NCBI GenBank assembly: GCA_963576785.1
Contig: OY756149.1
Span: 2,142,707-2,206,706 of the forward strand
Length of the DNA: 64,000 bases
Source of the DNA: Chlorophyllum brunneum
Taxonomy: Eukaryota; Basidiomycota; Agaricomycetes; Agaricales; Agaricaceae
Reading direction: 5' to 3'
The translations under genes were made by a program, and so were the position numbers. Of this stretch, positions 46,211 to 59,480 are shown piece by piece. Every line of letters begins with the position of its first letter. Position 1 is the stretch's first letter. The notes beneath the pieces are model-generated. The model ran no database searches. It saw only the letters and a list, made by a program, of their open reading frames with translations, and had not been told where the DNA came from.

Positions 46211-46572
46211 CGATTGGTTGCTACCAACAGTCGAGTTACCCTGTAGTAGCAACAGGGCCGGAAATAGGCAGTTTAGAGTGAATATAATTCAAACAGTGCT
46301 AATGGACCCCTTACTCGACCAACCTTGTCTCGATCGCTGTTCAAGAACCTTGAACGACGACGACAGCGGCTGCGTAGCCATGCACCCCCAGTTCTTGTAA
46401 ACGTGCCGAGTGAGGTAAGCTCTGCTCAAAGTCGTTTATTATGGCATGGCCACGGGTAGATTGCGCAGATATTATCACAAACAAGACATTATATATGGCT
46501 GGTATGAGTACATTTGCAAAACACCGAGTAGACAACTAGCAAAAAGAACGGTCCTTAGCACACTCTTCGAAA
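46211..46572. other. Convergent intergenic region
   Basis: About 360 bp between the ends of the zinc-knuckle gene and BRR2, presumably holding both 3' UTRs. Nothing else was recognised. Confidence 0.5.
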
Positions 46573-49500
46573 TCACTCGTCATCACTATCCATATCTTCA
46601 TCGCTATCGCTTTCCTCACCCTCTGCAACTTCAATAGGTTCCAGCTCAATGTCGTGGTCAGCCCCAACATATGAATCGCATACCACATAAAGACGAGGAC
46701 GATGCGTGCCCTTCGGTAACGTAAACTCGAGCTTGACAGCAAGACTTTTGGTCACAGTGACCTTTTTGATGACATAGAGCTGCCGACTATCCCGGTCTCC
46801 GAGTACAACCCACCAGTTGGCGAGCTTCTTGGACGGGTAGAAGGGTGCGATGACAGATTGATCCGCGTCTCCTTCGTCATCATCGGCATCGCGTGCGAGA
46901 GTAACCTTGAGTATGATTGGGGCTCCAGCGGTATAGTCGCCTTTAACGAGATCGTATGAAACATCGAGTGTCGGGTAGGAGTTAACAAATGCCGCAACAT
47001 CACGCCTGTGTGGGGTATTAGTAACGTAAGGAAGTAAAGCAAATCAGTCAACTCACATCTGCAACGAGTCCATCTGGAGCAACTTCGTACGGTCATCATC
47101 TTCCATTTCCATGATATCGTAGACTGTGTCGATACCAGCCTCCTTGAAACGATGCACGACCTGAAGGATAACAGTGATGATTATCATGTAAGTCTATAGA
47201 AAAATACGACTTACATCAGGCTCAAAATGAGGTATCTGCTTCAAGGGCGAATCTCTCTCCCAAACAGCCTGCACACACATTTGCGACAGATCCATAGCGC
47301 CCAAGGCATTCAACCATGCATTCGACGACATTACATCCACGCAAGCCGAGAGTAGATTAAGGACCCTCTCAAGGATGAGGGTTTGGTCTGCAGCAAGGTC
47401 GGGTGGGAGCTGCAAGCGTGAGAAGTGGGCCTGTAGCAGTAGGAAGGTCTTGAAATGAGGCGCTTCGAAGTCGGCGCTATCGAGTTTAACAGGTACGCGA
47501 TCGTAGATTCGTCTAAGCAAGACGTCTTCGTGGCGGCGAATGGGAATTGTTTCGAACTCGGCGGAAGAGGAGACGACTTCCAGGAGGCCCTTGAGCTTCG
47601 TGCGTTCCTTGAGTGAGAGGGTATACACCTCAACGGTAACATCTATGACGATATCAGTAAGGCGCGCAAACATGAAGAGGGTAAATACACCCACAAGAAA
47701 TATTGTAGTAAGCGGCAATCATGCCGAGGTTGAGGGCCGAAACATCCATCTCGTCCTCTATTGAACGTAGTCAGCATATTGCTTCCCTTACCAAGCTGTG
47801 AACACTCACCGATAGAGATACATTTCGAGTTGACCAGATCATTGAGCGTGTTCTCTACCAGCTCCGACAGATGATCTGACAGATGCTGGTGACTAACGTT
47901 GTGCAGATTGTAGTAATTGGGGTTCTGGGTCATCCGGCGGTAGAAGTAAGTCCACGTCAGGATATCCTAAAATGCCCAAAATCATAAGCAACATCTTCAA
48001 TAAACATGAAACGAGAATTGGCTTACCATGGCGTCCTGTTTATTTTCAATCGTCTTCACCGCAATCTCTGCCAAGAAGTAGTCGTGCAGGAGATGCGTCG
48101 GGAGGTGGGACTCGATAGGTAATCCCTCAGAAAGGAACTTCTTGTAAAAGTCCTTCCTCGTCTGCTGGCACATTAGCACACACCGACTATTTGAGTCTTC
48201 CTGTGGACGACACGCGCGGCCCATCATTTGCAGAACATCCATTACGGGATAATCAATGTAACGATGTTCCTTGCCCTCGTAAGACTGCACACCCATGATG
48301 ATCACCATATGACTGGCGACAGGTAAGCTCCAGGCGGTATCCTATAGCCAACCAAGTTAGTATTATGATTCACGGTAGAACAGTATAACACACCTTGGAA
48401 GCTACCAATACCTGAATAGCACCCAACTCGAAAAGTCGTTGCACGATAACCTTATCCTGTTTACTGAGTGCCTCATGGTAGTACCCGATACCGTGTTTCA
48501 ATGTCTCAGCCAGGCCCTTGTCGCTGAGACGATCCAGGTGAGGCTGGAGTTGCTCGAGCTCCGTATAGAGGAATCGATCAGGTTCATCGTCAGCAGCGCA
48601 GTGAGTGATAAGGTCGTCAACAGTCAGGCGGCACTGTCGGCGTGATGGTACGAAAACGATGACAGGTTTTGTGGATGAGTACTCGAGGATTGCGAGGTAG
48701 GCGGGTTTCGACATGGCAATCATGAGCGAAGGGAAGTGGGGAATCGTGAAGGACTGGATGTGGATTTCCATATTCAGCGGGCGAGCACTAATGATCCAAC
48801 GTCAGCGACTAGAGTGTAAACGACAGAAACGGTACACGTACTTGGGAGAGAAGTTAAAGATGGTGTGCGACTTTGCACCTATCCATTCTCCGAGGTCCTC
48901 CGCATTAGCGAGCGAGACACCACACGCGACGATACGCGTGGGTACCTTCGTTTGGAACGAAACGTAGCGCGTTCTCGAGATAACGACCTCATACGTCGGT
49001 CCCACTTCTCCTCCCACTTGCTGGATTTCGTCAGCAATCAAGAGCCCAATATTTTGCACATTCTTCCTCTGGCGCCATCGCCTCGATAGCACGTCCCACT
49101 TGATAATGAATCAACATCACGTAAAGGGTATAAAGGAGTAATACTTACCTGCATCGGTGTACACACGACAACATCTGCCTTCTCCAGCAACCTCAGATCT
49201 GCGCTCGTCTCCCCGGTCAGTCCAACGATCTCTTTTCCACCTTGCAGCTTTCCAAACTTCTTACTCCACTCCCCAACCCTCTGATCCACCATCTCCTGGA
49301 ACGGCTCAATACATACGGCTCTCGGCTGCTCCCTACCTCTCCACAACCTCAACAAAGCGAACTCGGCGCAAACAGTCTTCCCACTACCCGTCGGCGCACC
49401 GATAAACACATTTTCATCCGTCCCATAGAGTGCTTGGAAAACCTGTGTTTGGATTTTGTTGAAATTCTTCACCGTCTGTTCATAAATGGCTTCGAATTCC

Positions 49501-52500
49501 TTGTTATGGAGTGCTGAGATCGGGAGGTGTTGGAGCTCGAGGAGTGGAGTCGGAGGTGGGAACTTGGCGGGGAGTATAAGGTGCTTGAAGCTGATGGGAA
49601 GCCTGGTCTCCGAGTGTAACCATCGATCAGAGATGATGGAGATGTAATAATTCGGCGGAACAGGCTCGAACATGGGAACCGTGAGGGTGACGTTATGCTC
49701 GTCCTCCGCGTAGCGTTGACGAAGGACGAAATTGTCGTGGAAGAGAATTACTTCACCATCGACGTCCTCAACGATGATGATAAAGGTCTCCGCCCCGCTA
49801 TGGATCTTCTCGTCCCATCGGAAGTCAGGGATGATGGAGAGATCAATACGAAGGAGCGACCGCGTGATAGGTTGAACTTGAGCCGAAAGTCTACAAAATC
49901 GTCAGAGGTTGCATACGGAGTAGATATCCGAGACTTACTGTAGCTTAGGGAAGCTATGAACTAAGCGGTGCACAAGCTTGCCCGCATTTGGGATGCCGAC
50001 CAGTTCGCCAACCTCGGGAGGCGTAAGGTCAAAGTAACGGTACCATGGCTGGACAGAATAGATGTCAATGCTTGAATACGCGCTTTGAAAGTAATAAAAC
50101 TCACGAATTGCTTCCCTTCAGCCTTTCGAACGACCTCCCCCGGTACACCTTTAAACTGCCTCAAAGGAGTCATGGACCCCCACATCCGCTTATTAACCAT
50201 CTTGCACAAATCCAATGCCGCCTTGGCAGGAATAGCCCACCCACGCTTTAAACAGATTTCGAACATTGCACGGAGAATTCTGACATCATAAGTCATACAT
50301 GACGAAGGAGAAAAGAAAAATGTTACCCACCGACCAGCAGACTGTTGCACGAATACCATATCTGCAACCAACACGAAACCGTCTAATTTCAATTGGGAGA
50401 TATAAGCCTGGAGAAGAACGTTGATCTTCGCGGCCGGCTCCTCGACGCTCTCTTTGACTGGGATCGGTACACGCTCCAATAGCTTGGCCAGTTCCAATTT
50501 TTCCTATAATTCATACATTAGTTACCAATATCAAAAAGATACACATAGGACACGTACCTCTTGTCGCACAGGGATCAGCTTGAACTCGTTCGACAAGGCG
50601 AAGACCCTAAACAACTCCAGCGTTGACATTGACGGTTTGAGGTGTTTGTTATAAACCATCATCGAATTGTACGTGACATAGTAATGGGACGCGACCTTGC
50701 CCAGCTCTGTGCTCTGGAAGCGCCCTGATGAGCGCTCATACTTAACAAGCTGGCATTTCTCCAACAACACCGCGGCGGAATGAACGATATCTGCGCGCTT
50801 CTGCACAAGCCCCGGGTCGTCTTGATAATCTACACTAACGCCGTAAAGTCCAGGATCCTTCAACATACGAACATACCTACAAATTATACACGAATCAGCA
50901 TATTCTATAACTGTCATCGGACAAAAAAAACTCACAGATACGTATACCCCAACCATTGTACCGCCTCATCCCTATTTCTAATCGTTCCAAGCACAACCTC
51001 CGCATTCAGATTATCCGCCAACTTCGCCACAAACTGACTCTCGATCGGCAACTGCTGATTCAACAAACTCAAGTAGTACTGCAACTCCTGATGGTTCGTG
51101 ATAATCACGCCCTCTCCAAACGTATCGTACTGCGGCCTTCCCGCACGTCCAAGCATCTGCAGAACATCTTGACTCGAAAGTTCTACCCAGCGTCCTTTTT
51201 CCGGATTGTATATCTGTGTGCCTTTGATGATGACGGTGTGTGCGGGTAGATTAACTCCCCAAGCGAGCGTGGCTGTGCAAACGAGGACTTGGACGTGACC
51301 TTCGGCGAAGAGATCCTCGATGAGCGTACGGTCTTCGCGGGACATGCCGGCGTGGTGGATGGCGAAACCAAAGGGGAGGAGGTCACGAAGATTGCCATCT
51401 TTTGCATTAGAAGATTCTTCAGTCAGGATCTCGCGTGTAGCGCCTTCGGCTTTGACGAACTGAGTGATAGTCTCTTTCTCCACCGCCATGTCGCGGAGGA
51501 ACTTGGCGGTCTTGGCGGTCTCCTTGCGAGAGTGAACAAAAACGAGGGTCTGATTCTTCCCGGCCTGGTCCAGCACCTTCTCGTAGCACACTTCGTTCAT
51601 GACCTGATAGCGCTTGATCGCTTTCTTCTCAGTGATACCGATAAACTGCTGTTGAAGTCCACAAGGCCGGTAGGTCGCGTCAAAGTAAAAGAGACCCTTT
51701 TTCTCGTCAACGCGGAGGAACGTGGCGACATCCTGATAGTTGGGGAGAGTGGCGGAGAGACCAACAAGACGAACGTACTCGTTAGTTTGTTCCATACGTC
51801 GGATGGTACGTGCGACGATGGCCTCGAGAACTGGACCACGATCATCGTGGAGCAGGTGGATTTCATCGATGATGATCAACCGGACCAAATTGGTGTAACT
51901 CGTATCGGTACTTTTTCGCGTGATGACATCCCACTTCTCAGGGGTGGTGACGATAATTTGAGTTTCGGATATTTGTTGCTTGGTCATTTGAGAGTCCCCA
52001 GTGAGTTCGCCGACTTTGATACCAAACACCTTGAGGCGTGACTGGAAGTTGCCAACCATCTCCTGGACGAGGGCTTTCATGGGAGCGACGTAGATAATTT
52101 TGAAGCTGTCGAGGTCGAACTCGCCTGTTTCTTCATTCCGCCATTTAGCGAGTTCGTTGAGAATTGCGAGCATAGCGACGTTAGTCTACAATGGCATTAG
52201 ATAAAGAGAATTTGGATACAAAACGCGCTTCCTTACCTTGCCAGCACCCGTGGGTGCACAGAGCAAAATAGGCTCGTCGGTGCCAAAAGCAACAGGGTAG
52301 AGTTTGCTTTGGACACGGTTAAGACGAGGTACAGTGAATGCCTCACGTGCCCAGGCTGGAAGGGAAGAGATGGCGACGAGCTCGTTCTCGGTGACGGGCT
52401 TGGACTTGGGAGCGGGGACATGGATCTCCTCGTAGCCCTTCTTCGAGCGCTTGAACGAGCCTTCGGGGAGCTTGCATTTTTTGTTGGACATGAGATGGCC

Positions 52501-53805
52501 GCCCTGACTGAATGCCATACTCTCGAGATCAAGTGTGCGTTTGGGCTGAACTGTCGAGCCGGGAGCGACAGTGGCCGTTTTAGGGACCTCAACCTTGGCT
52601 ACTTCATCTACATCCATCGCGTCTGGGGCCCTCTTCGTCTGTTTATCACCAGCCAAGTCGCGTAAAATCCAACCAACGCCCTTCTCCCTCATAGCCACCT
52701 CGACATTGACGCGCTCGTCAGCATCACTACGCATGAGCTTGGTGCACCAAACGATAGCGTCACGATTTCTGATAAAAACTTGTATAACGTGGTGGCTCTG
52801 GTAGTCGAAGAGCTCCATGAGCTGGTTTTCACAGTCGCGAAGGCTTGACTCGGAAGCAAGGATGGAAAGAACAGATGAAGCTTTGTCGGCAGCGGTGACG
52901 GGGTCTGGGTAGATTTCTGATATCTGCCGCTGCACCCAGAAGCCATCGATAGCGTGGGGTGAAACGATATCCTTTTCAGCCTTACGCCCCTTGTCACGTC
53001 CCTCTCCGCCTATCACCAGTCCTTCCTCTCCTGCACCAGCGCCCTCTTCAGCAGAACCATCCTCATCCTCTCCCTCCTCTTCTTCCTCGTCCTCTGACTC
53101 GTCCCGAATTTCATAACCTTCTTCATCCTCCTCTTCCTGCTCCTCCTCGTCAAAAACGACCGCGACGCCAACCTCATCGTCAATCTCCGCGTCCTTGCGC
53201 TCCATGTCGGGGTCGGCCATAACTTCATCATCAGCATTAAAGTCGGTAATCTTTTTCGAAAGGCTAAGCAGTTGCGCAAACTGCTCCCCAGTAATAGTAC
53301 CCAAAACCTCCTCTATCTCGCGTTTCTTGTCGAAATCCTTCAAAGCGTCACTTTTGAGCGTCTCAAGTACGGCGTCAGCAGCACTTCGTACGATATCCTG
53401 AGCCTGGTCTCCAAGAGCGGTATGGACACCAGAAAGGATGAGCTCATACACCTCCCTCGTCTCTGCCGTCCTCGGTCGGTACGTCAAACCTTCCACCCCC
53501 TGCGTCGATTCGATCACATCTGCATACCCGAAGCCAGCACCCTCAGCTCTCCGTTTTGCCTGCTTCTCCGAGTGCTCGTGGGCCTCTACGGCTTTTTTCT
53601 TCTTCTTGTCGAGGTCCTTGGGCGCTGCACGAACGACACGAGAACCCATTTCCCTGGGGTCGATCCGACCCACAAGAGAACTTGGTGCGCCATCTGGCTC
53701 CTTGTCCCTGCGTGGTAGAGCAGACCTGTCTGCAGTGAGGACAAGAGAGGAGATAGCGCCGTAGTTGTATCCAGAGAGATCTGGTTTTCCAGGTCGGCCA
53801 GCCAT
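46573..53805 (-). CDS. BRR2: U5 snRNP RNA helicase Brr2
   Basis: Brr2 is the Ski2-like helicase of the U5 snRNP that unwinds U4/U6 during spliceosome activation. The N-terminus [20 protein letters not shown] is typical, followed by an acidic, disordered stretch and a PWI-like region. Cassette 1 (active) has CAPTGAGK split by a 51-bp intron (52186-52236) before TNVAML, then [17 protein letters not shown] and [13 protein letters not shown] Sec63-type unit follows. Cassette 2 has GAPTGSGKT but DEIQ in place of DEIH and [10 protein letters not shown] in place of SAT, consistent with the regulatory, inactive second cassette of the family. The protein ends with a second Sec63 unit and an acidic tail ([16 protein letters not shown]). 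Many introns of about 50 bp interrupt the second half. About 2,100-2,200 residues, as usual. Intact as far as can be read. Confidence 0.95.
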
Positions 53806-54064
53806 CGTGGTCTATGAGAAACCGACAAACTACAACTTTTGACTATGTAATCAGGACTTATGTAAGATGCTTTGACTCGGAACCTTGGAATCAGAATCCG
53901 CATGCCTAAACTCGCCACATAAATATAAAATTTCCGTCTGCTACGAGGTCTTCGAGCACACAAGCCTCTTCGTCCAAAATCCAAGAATTCTTGGTGTTTG
54001 AAAAGGAGCTCCCAATCAGGAAATCGGCCACACTCCATCAAATTCAACTTAATTGCATTCCGCC
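53806..54064. promoter_or_regulatory. Divergent upstream region of BRR2 and the E(z)-like gene
   Basis: 259 bp between the two start codons. No specific motif was assigned. Confidence 0.5.
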
Positions 54065-56801
54065 ATGGACCCCACCCCGAAATCCCTCGTTCTCAGTGTC
54101 TTTAAATCATGTTGGGAAAGCTTCTACTTTTGGAAGCAGCATCACGATACAACAATCATGAACTCTTTTAAGCGGACTGCCCAGGCGGATAGTCCGTTGA
54201 TCCAAGAAGCGGCCGAAGAACCCAATCGTGAAAACTCTACCTCCGCCCCGTATTTCAACGTCATAGTATACGACTCGGACGACAAGCCATCTGAATCCTA
54301 TACCCTTCCAACAGAAGTCGTCGAAGTGGAAGTGACAAAACCCCATCCCGGGTACACTTCATGCACCCCCACAACGCGCAGTACTATGGTCGGAGACGAC
54401 TCGAATTTTATGCCCTTTATCCCCTACTCCGACGATCCTGCCTTTAACCACGAGGGACAAACACACCATTATGATTATTTCGCGTGGCAAGACATACAGG
54501 ACCCGGACGGTATATTTGATGTCTCGGCTTGGTATACGAACTTACTCACTGTTTTCTAGTGGAGGTTATATGCGTTGAGGCCGTCAAAAAGCTGATGAAA
54601 CTACATGGTCTGACATCGCAGCAAATCCTGGCCACAGAAATCATGCCCCCGAGTATAATTAACAATATAACATCCCTTTTGGGAGCTCGTAGAAGGTATA
54701 GCGTATAGTCCACTCTGGCGTCTCCTTCTCTTAATCATTTCACTTAGAGACTACCCGGAATGGCCGCCAGAGGATCCCCTACACAGCACGAACGTCCCCT
54801 ACGAACCGCACTACACGCGTGCATCGCCCTCCCAAATCATTGATGACCTACTTCAATACTTTTGTACCGCCAGCTGTCTTCACGGGTACTGCACCGTCCA
54901 CAGTATGCTCAACAGTCCCTCACTCCCCAACCTCTACTCACGGCTCCACGAGCTGGGGAATTACCCTTACCCCCGTCAATCCAGCCCACTCCGACCAACG
55001 GAAACTTGAGTGCGGTGGAAGAACCATGCGGCAAGAGCTGTTTCCGGCACGATTCCCCTGCCGACGCTGTGCGTATTTTTGTCTATATTCCTAACCACTA
55101 TAATCATAAACGCTCTGTAGATGTCGTATTGGTCTGACGAAGACCTAGATATCCTACATACAACATTCAAATACGAACCTGACGCGCTACCCTGTGATCT
55201 AGCCGTCATCATCCGAAAGTCATGTATCGAAGTATGTACATCCTTCAACTACCCTACTCACTGCCAAGACCGATGTTTGTTTTAGGTTGCATATCAACGT
55301 CAACAGTGGCTGCCCTCTCAACCACCAATCCGCCCTACGCCAAACAAGCAACCACCCGAACCGCTTTCCCGCAAAAACACAGGGACAGCCAAAATCGAGT
55401 TTAGAGGTAAATTAGTTACCCACAATTACCGTACTCCGCGTCACTTACCCCCGTGCCAGATTTTGACTCTGACAGCTTTACACCGTCCGTCCCCCCTTAT
55501 CCCACGTGCATATATATACCAACCCTCACCACCCAAATAGAAACTATCCCTGCAGTCACCCCGGTTCCTGCGACTCCTCAACAAATTGTCCCTGTGCTAT
55601 AAACGACGCACACTGTATCGGCGCTTGTAAATGCTCCAAAAAATGTGTTTGGAAATGGCGCGGGTGTACTTGTACCAAGTCGACCAAGTCTCTAGTGAAT
55701 AGAACTTGTGGTACAGATCGATGTCCTTGTTTTCGTGCGCATCGGGAATGTGATCCAGAGTTATGTGTGAAATGTGATGCTCGGGGTATGGTTTCGTTTC
55801 CAAATGCTGGTTATATTTCTCATTGAAGGTTGGATATTTAGATCCTACAGCGGATGTGTGCAGGAATTCGTCCCTACTGCACATGCAATACAAGGTAATT
55901 GACTATTGTTCCGTGTCTATGTCGTTATGACTCATGTTTTGTACACCATTAGCAAGGTGTCGTATTCAGGAGTAGATGGGGCCTTGGATTCTATCTCGTA
56001 GAAGCCGCCAGCGAAGGGGAACTTGTCACCGGTATCAACAACCTTGTTCCTTATCCTGTTACTGAGCTGAAGTCATTCCTAGAGTATGTTGGGGAACTCA
56101 TATACGACCTTACGACAAGATCCCGCGAGTACGCAATGTCTTTCCGCTCGACAACAGTCAACTTGTAGGTTGACAATATTTCCAGCCCAGTAGCAGCACA
56201 CGTAAATCGACAATACATGTTTCAACTCAATTCCACGTTGTCGGTGGACGCGTCCACTATGGGGAACGAGTCGAGGTATATTAATCATGCCTCTGGTGAC
56301 AGAGCTAACGTCCGTGCACATGGTACGTTTTACACTCGAAATATTCTGCAGACTCCCTAACAGCTCTGAGTAGTACGCCTCGTCAACGGCGAACACAGAA
56401 TCGGAATCTTCGCAGGTCAACGACGCGACTTTTACCCGCCTTGCTTAATTTCTAACCTTATCTTTTCCACAGCGAAAGACATCCGACCCGGCCAAGAACT
56501 GCTCCTCGATTACGGTTCAGATTTCTTCCATACCCACCTACACTCACAGCATCGAAAAGTATCTCAAATCCACGGCACCCCGAGTTCTCACCCCCCGGAT
56601 TCGCCACAGGTTCTCTCGATCTCGTTTTATCAACCTCCATCACCAACTCCGCAGCCAAAGGCCAGAGTCAAAACGAAATTGAAGATGAAGACGGTGGTTC
56701 GTCGCAGTAGGAGACGATTGCGTAATTTGAACTTGGAGGATGAGGAAGGGTCAGAGTATAAAGAGTCAGGTAGAGAATCTGGGACTAGGCCAGACTTGTA
56801 G
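54065..56801 (+). CDS. Enhancer-of-zeste-like histone methyltransferase (CXC-SET)
   Basis: Probable histone lysine methyltransferase of the E(z)/EZH type, whose members methylate H3K27 in Polycomb complex 2. The first ATG is 54065 (MDPTPKS). The N-terminal exons are not recognisable. A segment near 55121 (YWSDEDLDIL) resembles the SANT-like part of E(z). The pre-SET CXC domain is clear at 55555-55790: repeated clusters such as CPCAINDAHCIGACKCSKKC and CGTDRCPCFRAHRECDPELC. The SET domain follows over short exons: SRWGLGFYLVE, then ELVT joined across an intron (about 56034-56080) to EYVGELI, then YMFQLN, SRYINHA, VNGEHRIGIFA and GQELLLDYG. The NH and DY residues of the active site are present. 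A basic C-terminal tail (MKTVVRRSRRRLRNLN) ends at TAG 56799-56801. One splice junction near 56150-56200 could not be resolved. Target specificity is inferred from the CXC-SET pair only. Confidence 0.82.
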
Positions 56802-57132
56802 ACATAAACAATTTATGTCAGTATGAGCGTAGTAGCTTAGGGCTAAGGACAACGTGAGGGAAGGAAGAATATCTTTGTTCGAGGAAACATTCGCTTTTCA
56901 CCGGCGTCCTTCTGGCCGTCATGCTTGTCGTGATGCACACAAACACTTCAACTTACTCCTCTACTCTTCCTCGTTAATGAGCACTTTAGCCGTACTTCGT
57001 CAGCCACAACACCTAACTCCGTTACCCGTCCCCAAACGCCACTATCACCCACGCAGGTCCATACCACCGAGTCAAGATATAGAAATCTTCCCTTACATTC
57101 GAATATTAGCTCCCCGAAGTTGCTTAATGGAT
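56802..57132. other. Spacer before the subtelomeric repeats
   Basis: About 330 bp. A 94-codon open stretch (56854-57138) has no recognisable motif and is not supported as a gene. Confidence 0.4.
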
Positions 57133-57448
57133 GCCTAGTAGTATTACCACTCCAACTAGGGGTCTACTCCCTGGGTGCCATCAATGCCTGTATCTGGATA
57201 CAAGGCCGTATAGAAAATTGCAATTATATACCAATAAATAGCGCTGTTAAATGCGATTCCAATGAGCCCACAACCGTCCCAGTCCGTGGCCTAGTAGTAT
57301 TACCACTCCAACTAGGGGTCTACTCCCCTGGGTGCCATCAATGCCTGTATCTGGATACAAGGCCATATAGAAAATTGCAATTATATACCAATAAATAGGG
57401 CTGTTAAATGCGATTCCAATGAGCCCACAACCGTCCCAGTCCGTGGCC
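57133..57448 (+). repeat. Tandem pair of about 157-bp subtelomeric units
   Basis: Two head-to-tail copies starting at 57133 and 57289, each running from GCCTAGTAGTATTACCACTC to GTCCCAGTCCGTGG. They differ by a few bases (for example CCGTATAG and CCATATAG). A third copy lies at about 58618-58776. Confidence 0.88.
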
Positions 57449-57519
57449 TCTTTAATATTATATAGAATAAACTCTATTAAACACGAATATAGGGTACCAC
57501 CAGGTACCATCCGGAAACA

Positions 57520-57885
57520 GCCGAGGATGATGGTACCACCAACTCGGTGCCATCAGTGATGGTATCACTCATCGCTGATGGTACTTACACGGTACTGCGT
57601 GCCATCAACCATCAGTGATAGCATCACTGATGGCACGCTCTTGTCCTATCAAAAGGTGCCATCAGTGATACCATCGGACATCACTGATGGCACTCACACG
57701 GTATTTGGTGCGTGCCATCAGCCATCAGTGATACCATCACTCACCACTGATGGCATGCTCTTGTCCTATCAAAAGGTGCCATCAGTGATACCATCGGTCA
57801 TCACTGATGGCACTCACACGGTACCCGCTGCGTGCCATCGATCATCAGTGATACCATCAGTCATCACTGATGGCATGCCAAATAG
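57520..57885. repeat. Array 1 of palindromic CCATCAGTGAT/ATCACTGATGG repeats
   Basis: Dense array of inverted half-sites: GTGCCATCAGTGAT on one side and ATCACTGATGGCAC on the other, with ACCATCA spacers. Each pair can form a hairpin of about 13 bp. A longer module containing ATCAAAAGGTGCCATCAGTG repeats about every 125 bp (near 57648 and 57768). Confidence 0.85.
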
Positions 57886-58617
57886 GCCATCAAATTGATG
57901 GTCCGCAAATGGGCACATGTTCCCACATGGCATTTATAGTGCATACGATGGCACTGGATGGCACCTGAGATGGTCCACGCCTGGGAATAATTACAGAAAA
58001 ATATTAGTAATTCGGGGATAATTGAAAAGGAATTTTGAGTGAAGTGAGAATGGGCCGAAATGGCCGCATTCACATGGAAAATTGAATTTACTGGAATTTA
58101 GGCGACGAAAAATAAGGGAAAAATAAAGAAAATATTGAACATGCAATATCCGAGATGACTGTAAGTGTACCCACGCCAACACAATGATTAGTCATACCAT
58201 CAGAGTATTATCAGTGCATTAGTGATGGCATCACTGGTCACTGTCAGCACAAAGTCGACCAGTGATGTGACACTACTATGTGACCACATGTGAGCATTAT
58301 CAAAAAAATATGGAGAAAATAGGAAATATTTGGGAATGAATTTTAGTGAAAGAATAAAAGGGTAAGAAGGATTTGTTCTCTCAGAAAATGGAAAATACTG
58401 GAAAATACAGGACAAAAAATAGCAAATAAATCGGAAAAATATTGATACCTAATAATCTGATTCTTATAATGTGAGGCGCATTATATGTTGCCTGACGATC
58501 ATTATTGCCAGTTAAGGCAACCCGTCATCAAAATAAGGTGCCTGCCAATCATTATTGCCAGTTAAGGCAACCTATCATCAGAATAAGAAAAAAAATGATG
58601 GAAAACGGCAACTAATG
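57886..58617. other. AT-rich spacer between repeat modules
   Basis: About 730 bp, A-rich on the plus strand, without a supported gene. Near its end the phrase ATCATTATTGCCAGTTAAGG occurs twice, about 53 bp apart (58497-58590). Confidence 0.5.
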
Positions 58618-58873
58618 CCCTAGTAGTATTACCACTCCAACCAGGGGTCTACTCCCCTGGGTGCCATCAATGCCTGTATCTGGATACAAGGCCATATATA
58701 AAATTCCACTTATATACCAATAAATAGCGCTGTTAAATGCGATTCCAATGAGCCCACAACCGTCCCAATCCGTGGCCTCTTTAATATTCTATGGAATAAA
58801 CTCTATTAAACACGAATATAGGGTACCACCAGGTACCATCCGGAAATAGCCGAGAATGATGGTACCGCCAAGG
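58618..58873 (+). repeat. Third copy of the subtelomeric unit with extended flank
   Basis: Matches 57290-57545 over about 256 bp, including the flank GGGTACCACCAGGTACCATC and the following GATGGTACC. Each copy is followed by a palindromic array, so unit plus array behaves as one duplicated module spaced about 1.33 kb. Confidence 0.85.
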
Positions 58874-59480
58874 GTGCCATCAGTGATACCATCACTCACC
58901 ACTGATGGCACCCTCACATCCCATCAATAGGTGCCATAAGTGATGAGTGATGGTATCACTGATGGCACTCACATGGTACTTGGTGCGTGCCATCATCCCA
59001 TCAATAGGTGCCATGAGTGATGGTATCACTCATCACTGATGGCACGCCAACTCGGTGCCATCAATCATCAGTGATACCATCACTTACCACTGATGGCACG
59101 CTCCCATCCCATCAATAGGTGCCATCAGTGATGGTATCACTCATCACTGATGGTACGAACTCGGTACCATCAATAATCAGTGATACCATCACTTACCACT
59201 GATGGCACGCTCCCATCCCATCAATAGGTGCCATCAGTGATGGTATCACTCATCACTGATGGTACGCCAACTCGGTACCATCAATAATCAGTGATACCAT
59301 CACTCATCACTGATGGTACGCCAACTCGGTACCATCAGTGACACCATCACCTATCACTGATGGCACGCCAACTCGGTGCCATCAGTGATACCATCACCTA
59401 TCACTGATGGTACCCACCCATCCTACCAACTTGGTGCCATCAGCGTATCAGTGATCCAATCACCCATCACTGACAGTCAA
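58874..59480. repeat. Array 2 of palindromic CCATCAGTGAT/ATCACTGATGG repeats
   Basis: A longer version of array 1. Modules such as CTCCCATCCCATCAATAGGT followed by GCCATCAGTGATGG recur at intervals near 110-120 bp (59101, 59211), with GCCAACTCGGTGCCATCA spacers. Divergence rises toward the right end. Confidence 0.85.

Noticed and set aside
57520..59480. CRISPR-like array
   Set aside because: Eukaryotic chromosome; the repeats are inverted and variable, the spacers are themselves repeated, and no cas genes exist.
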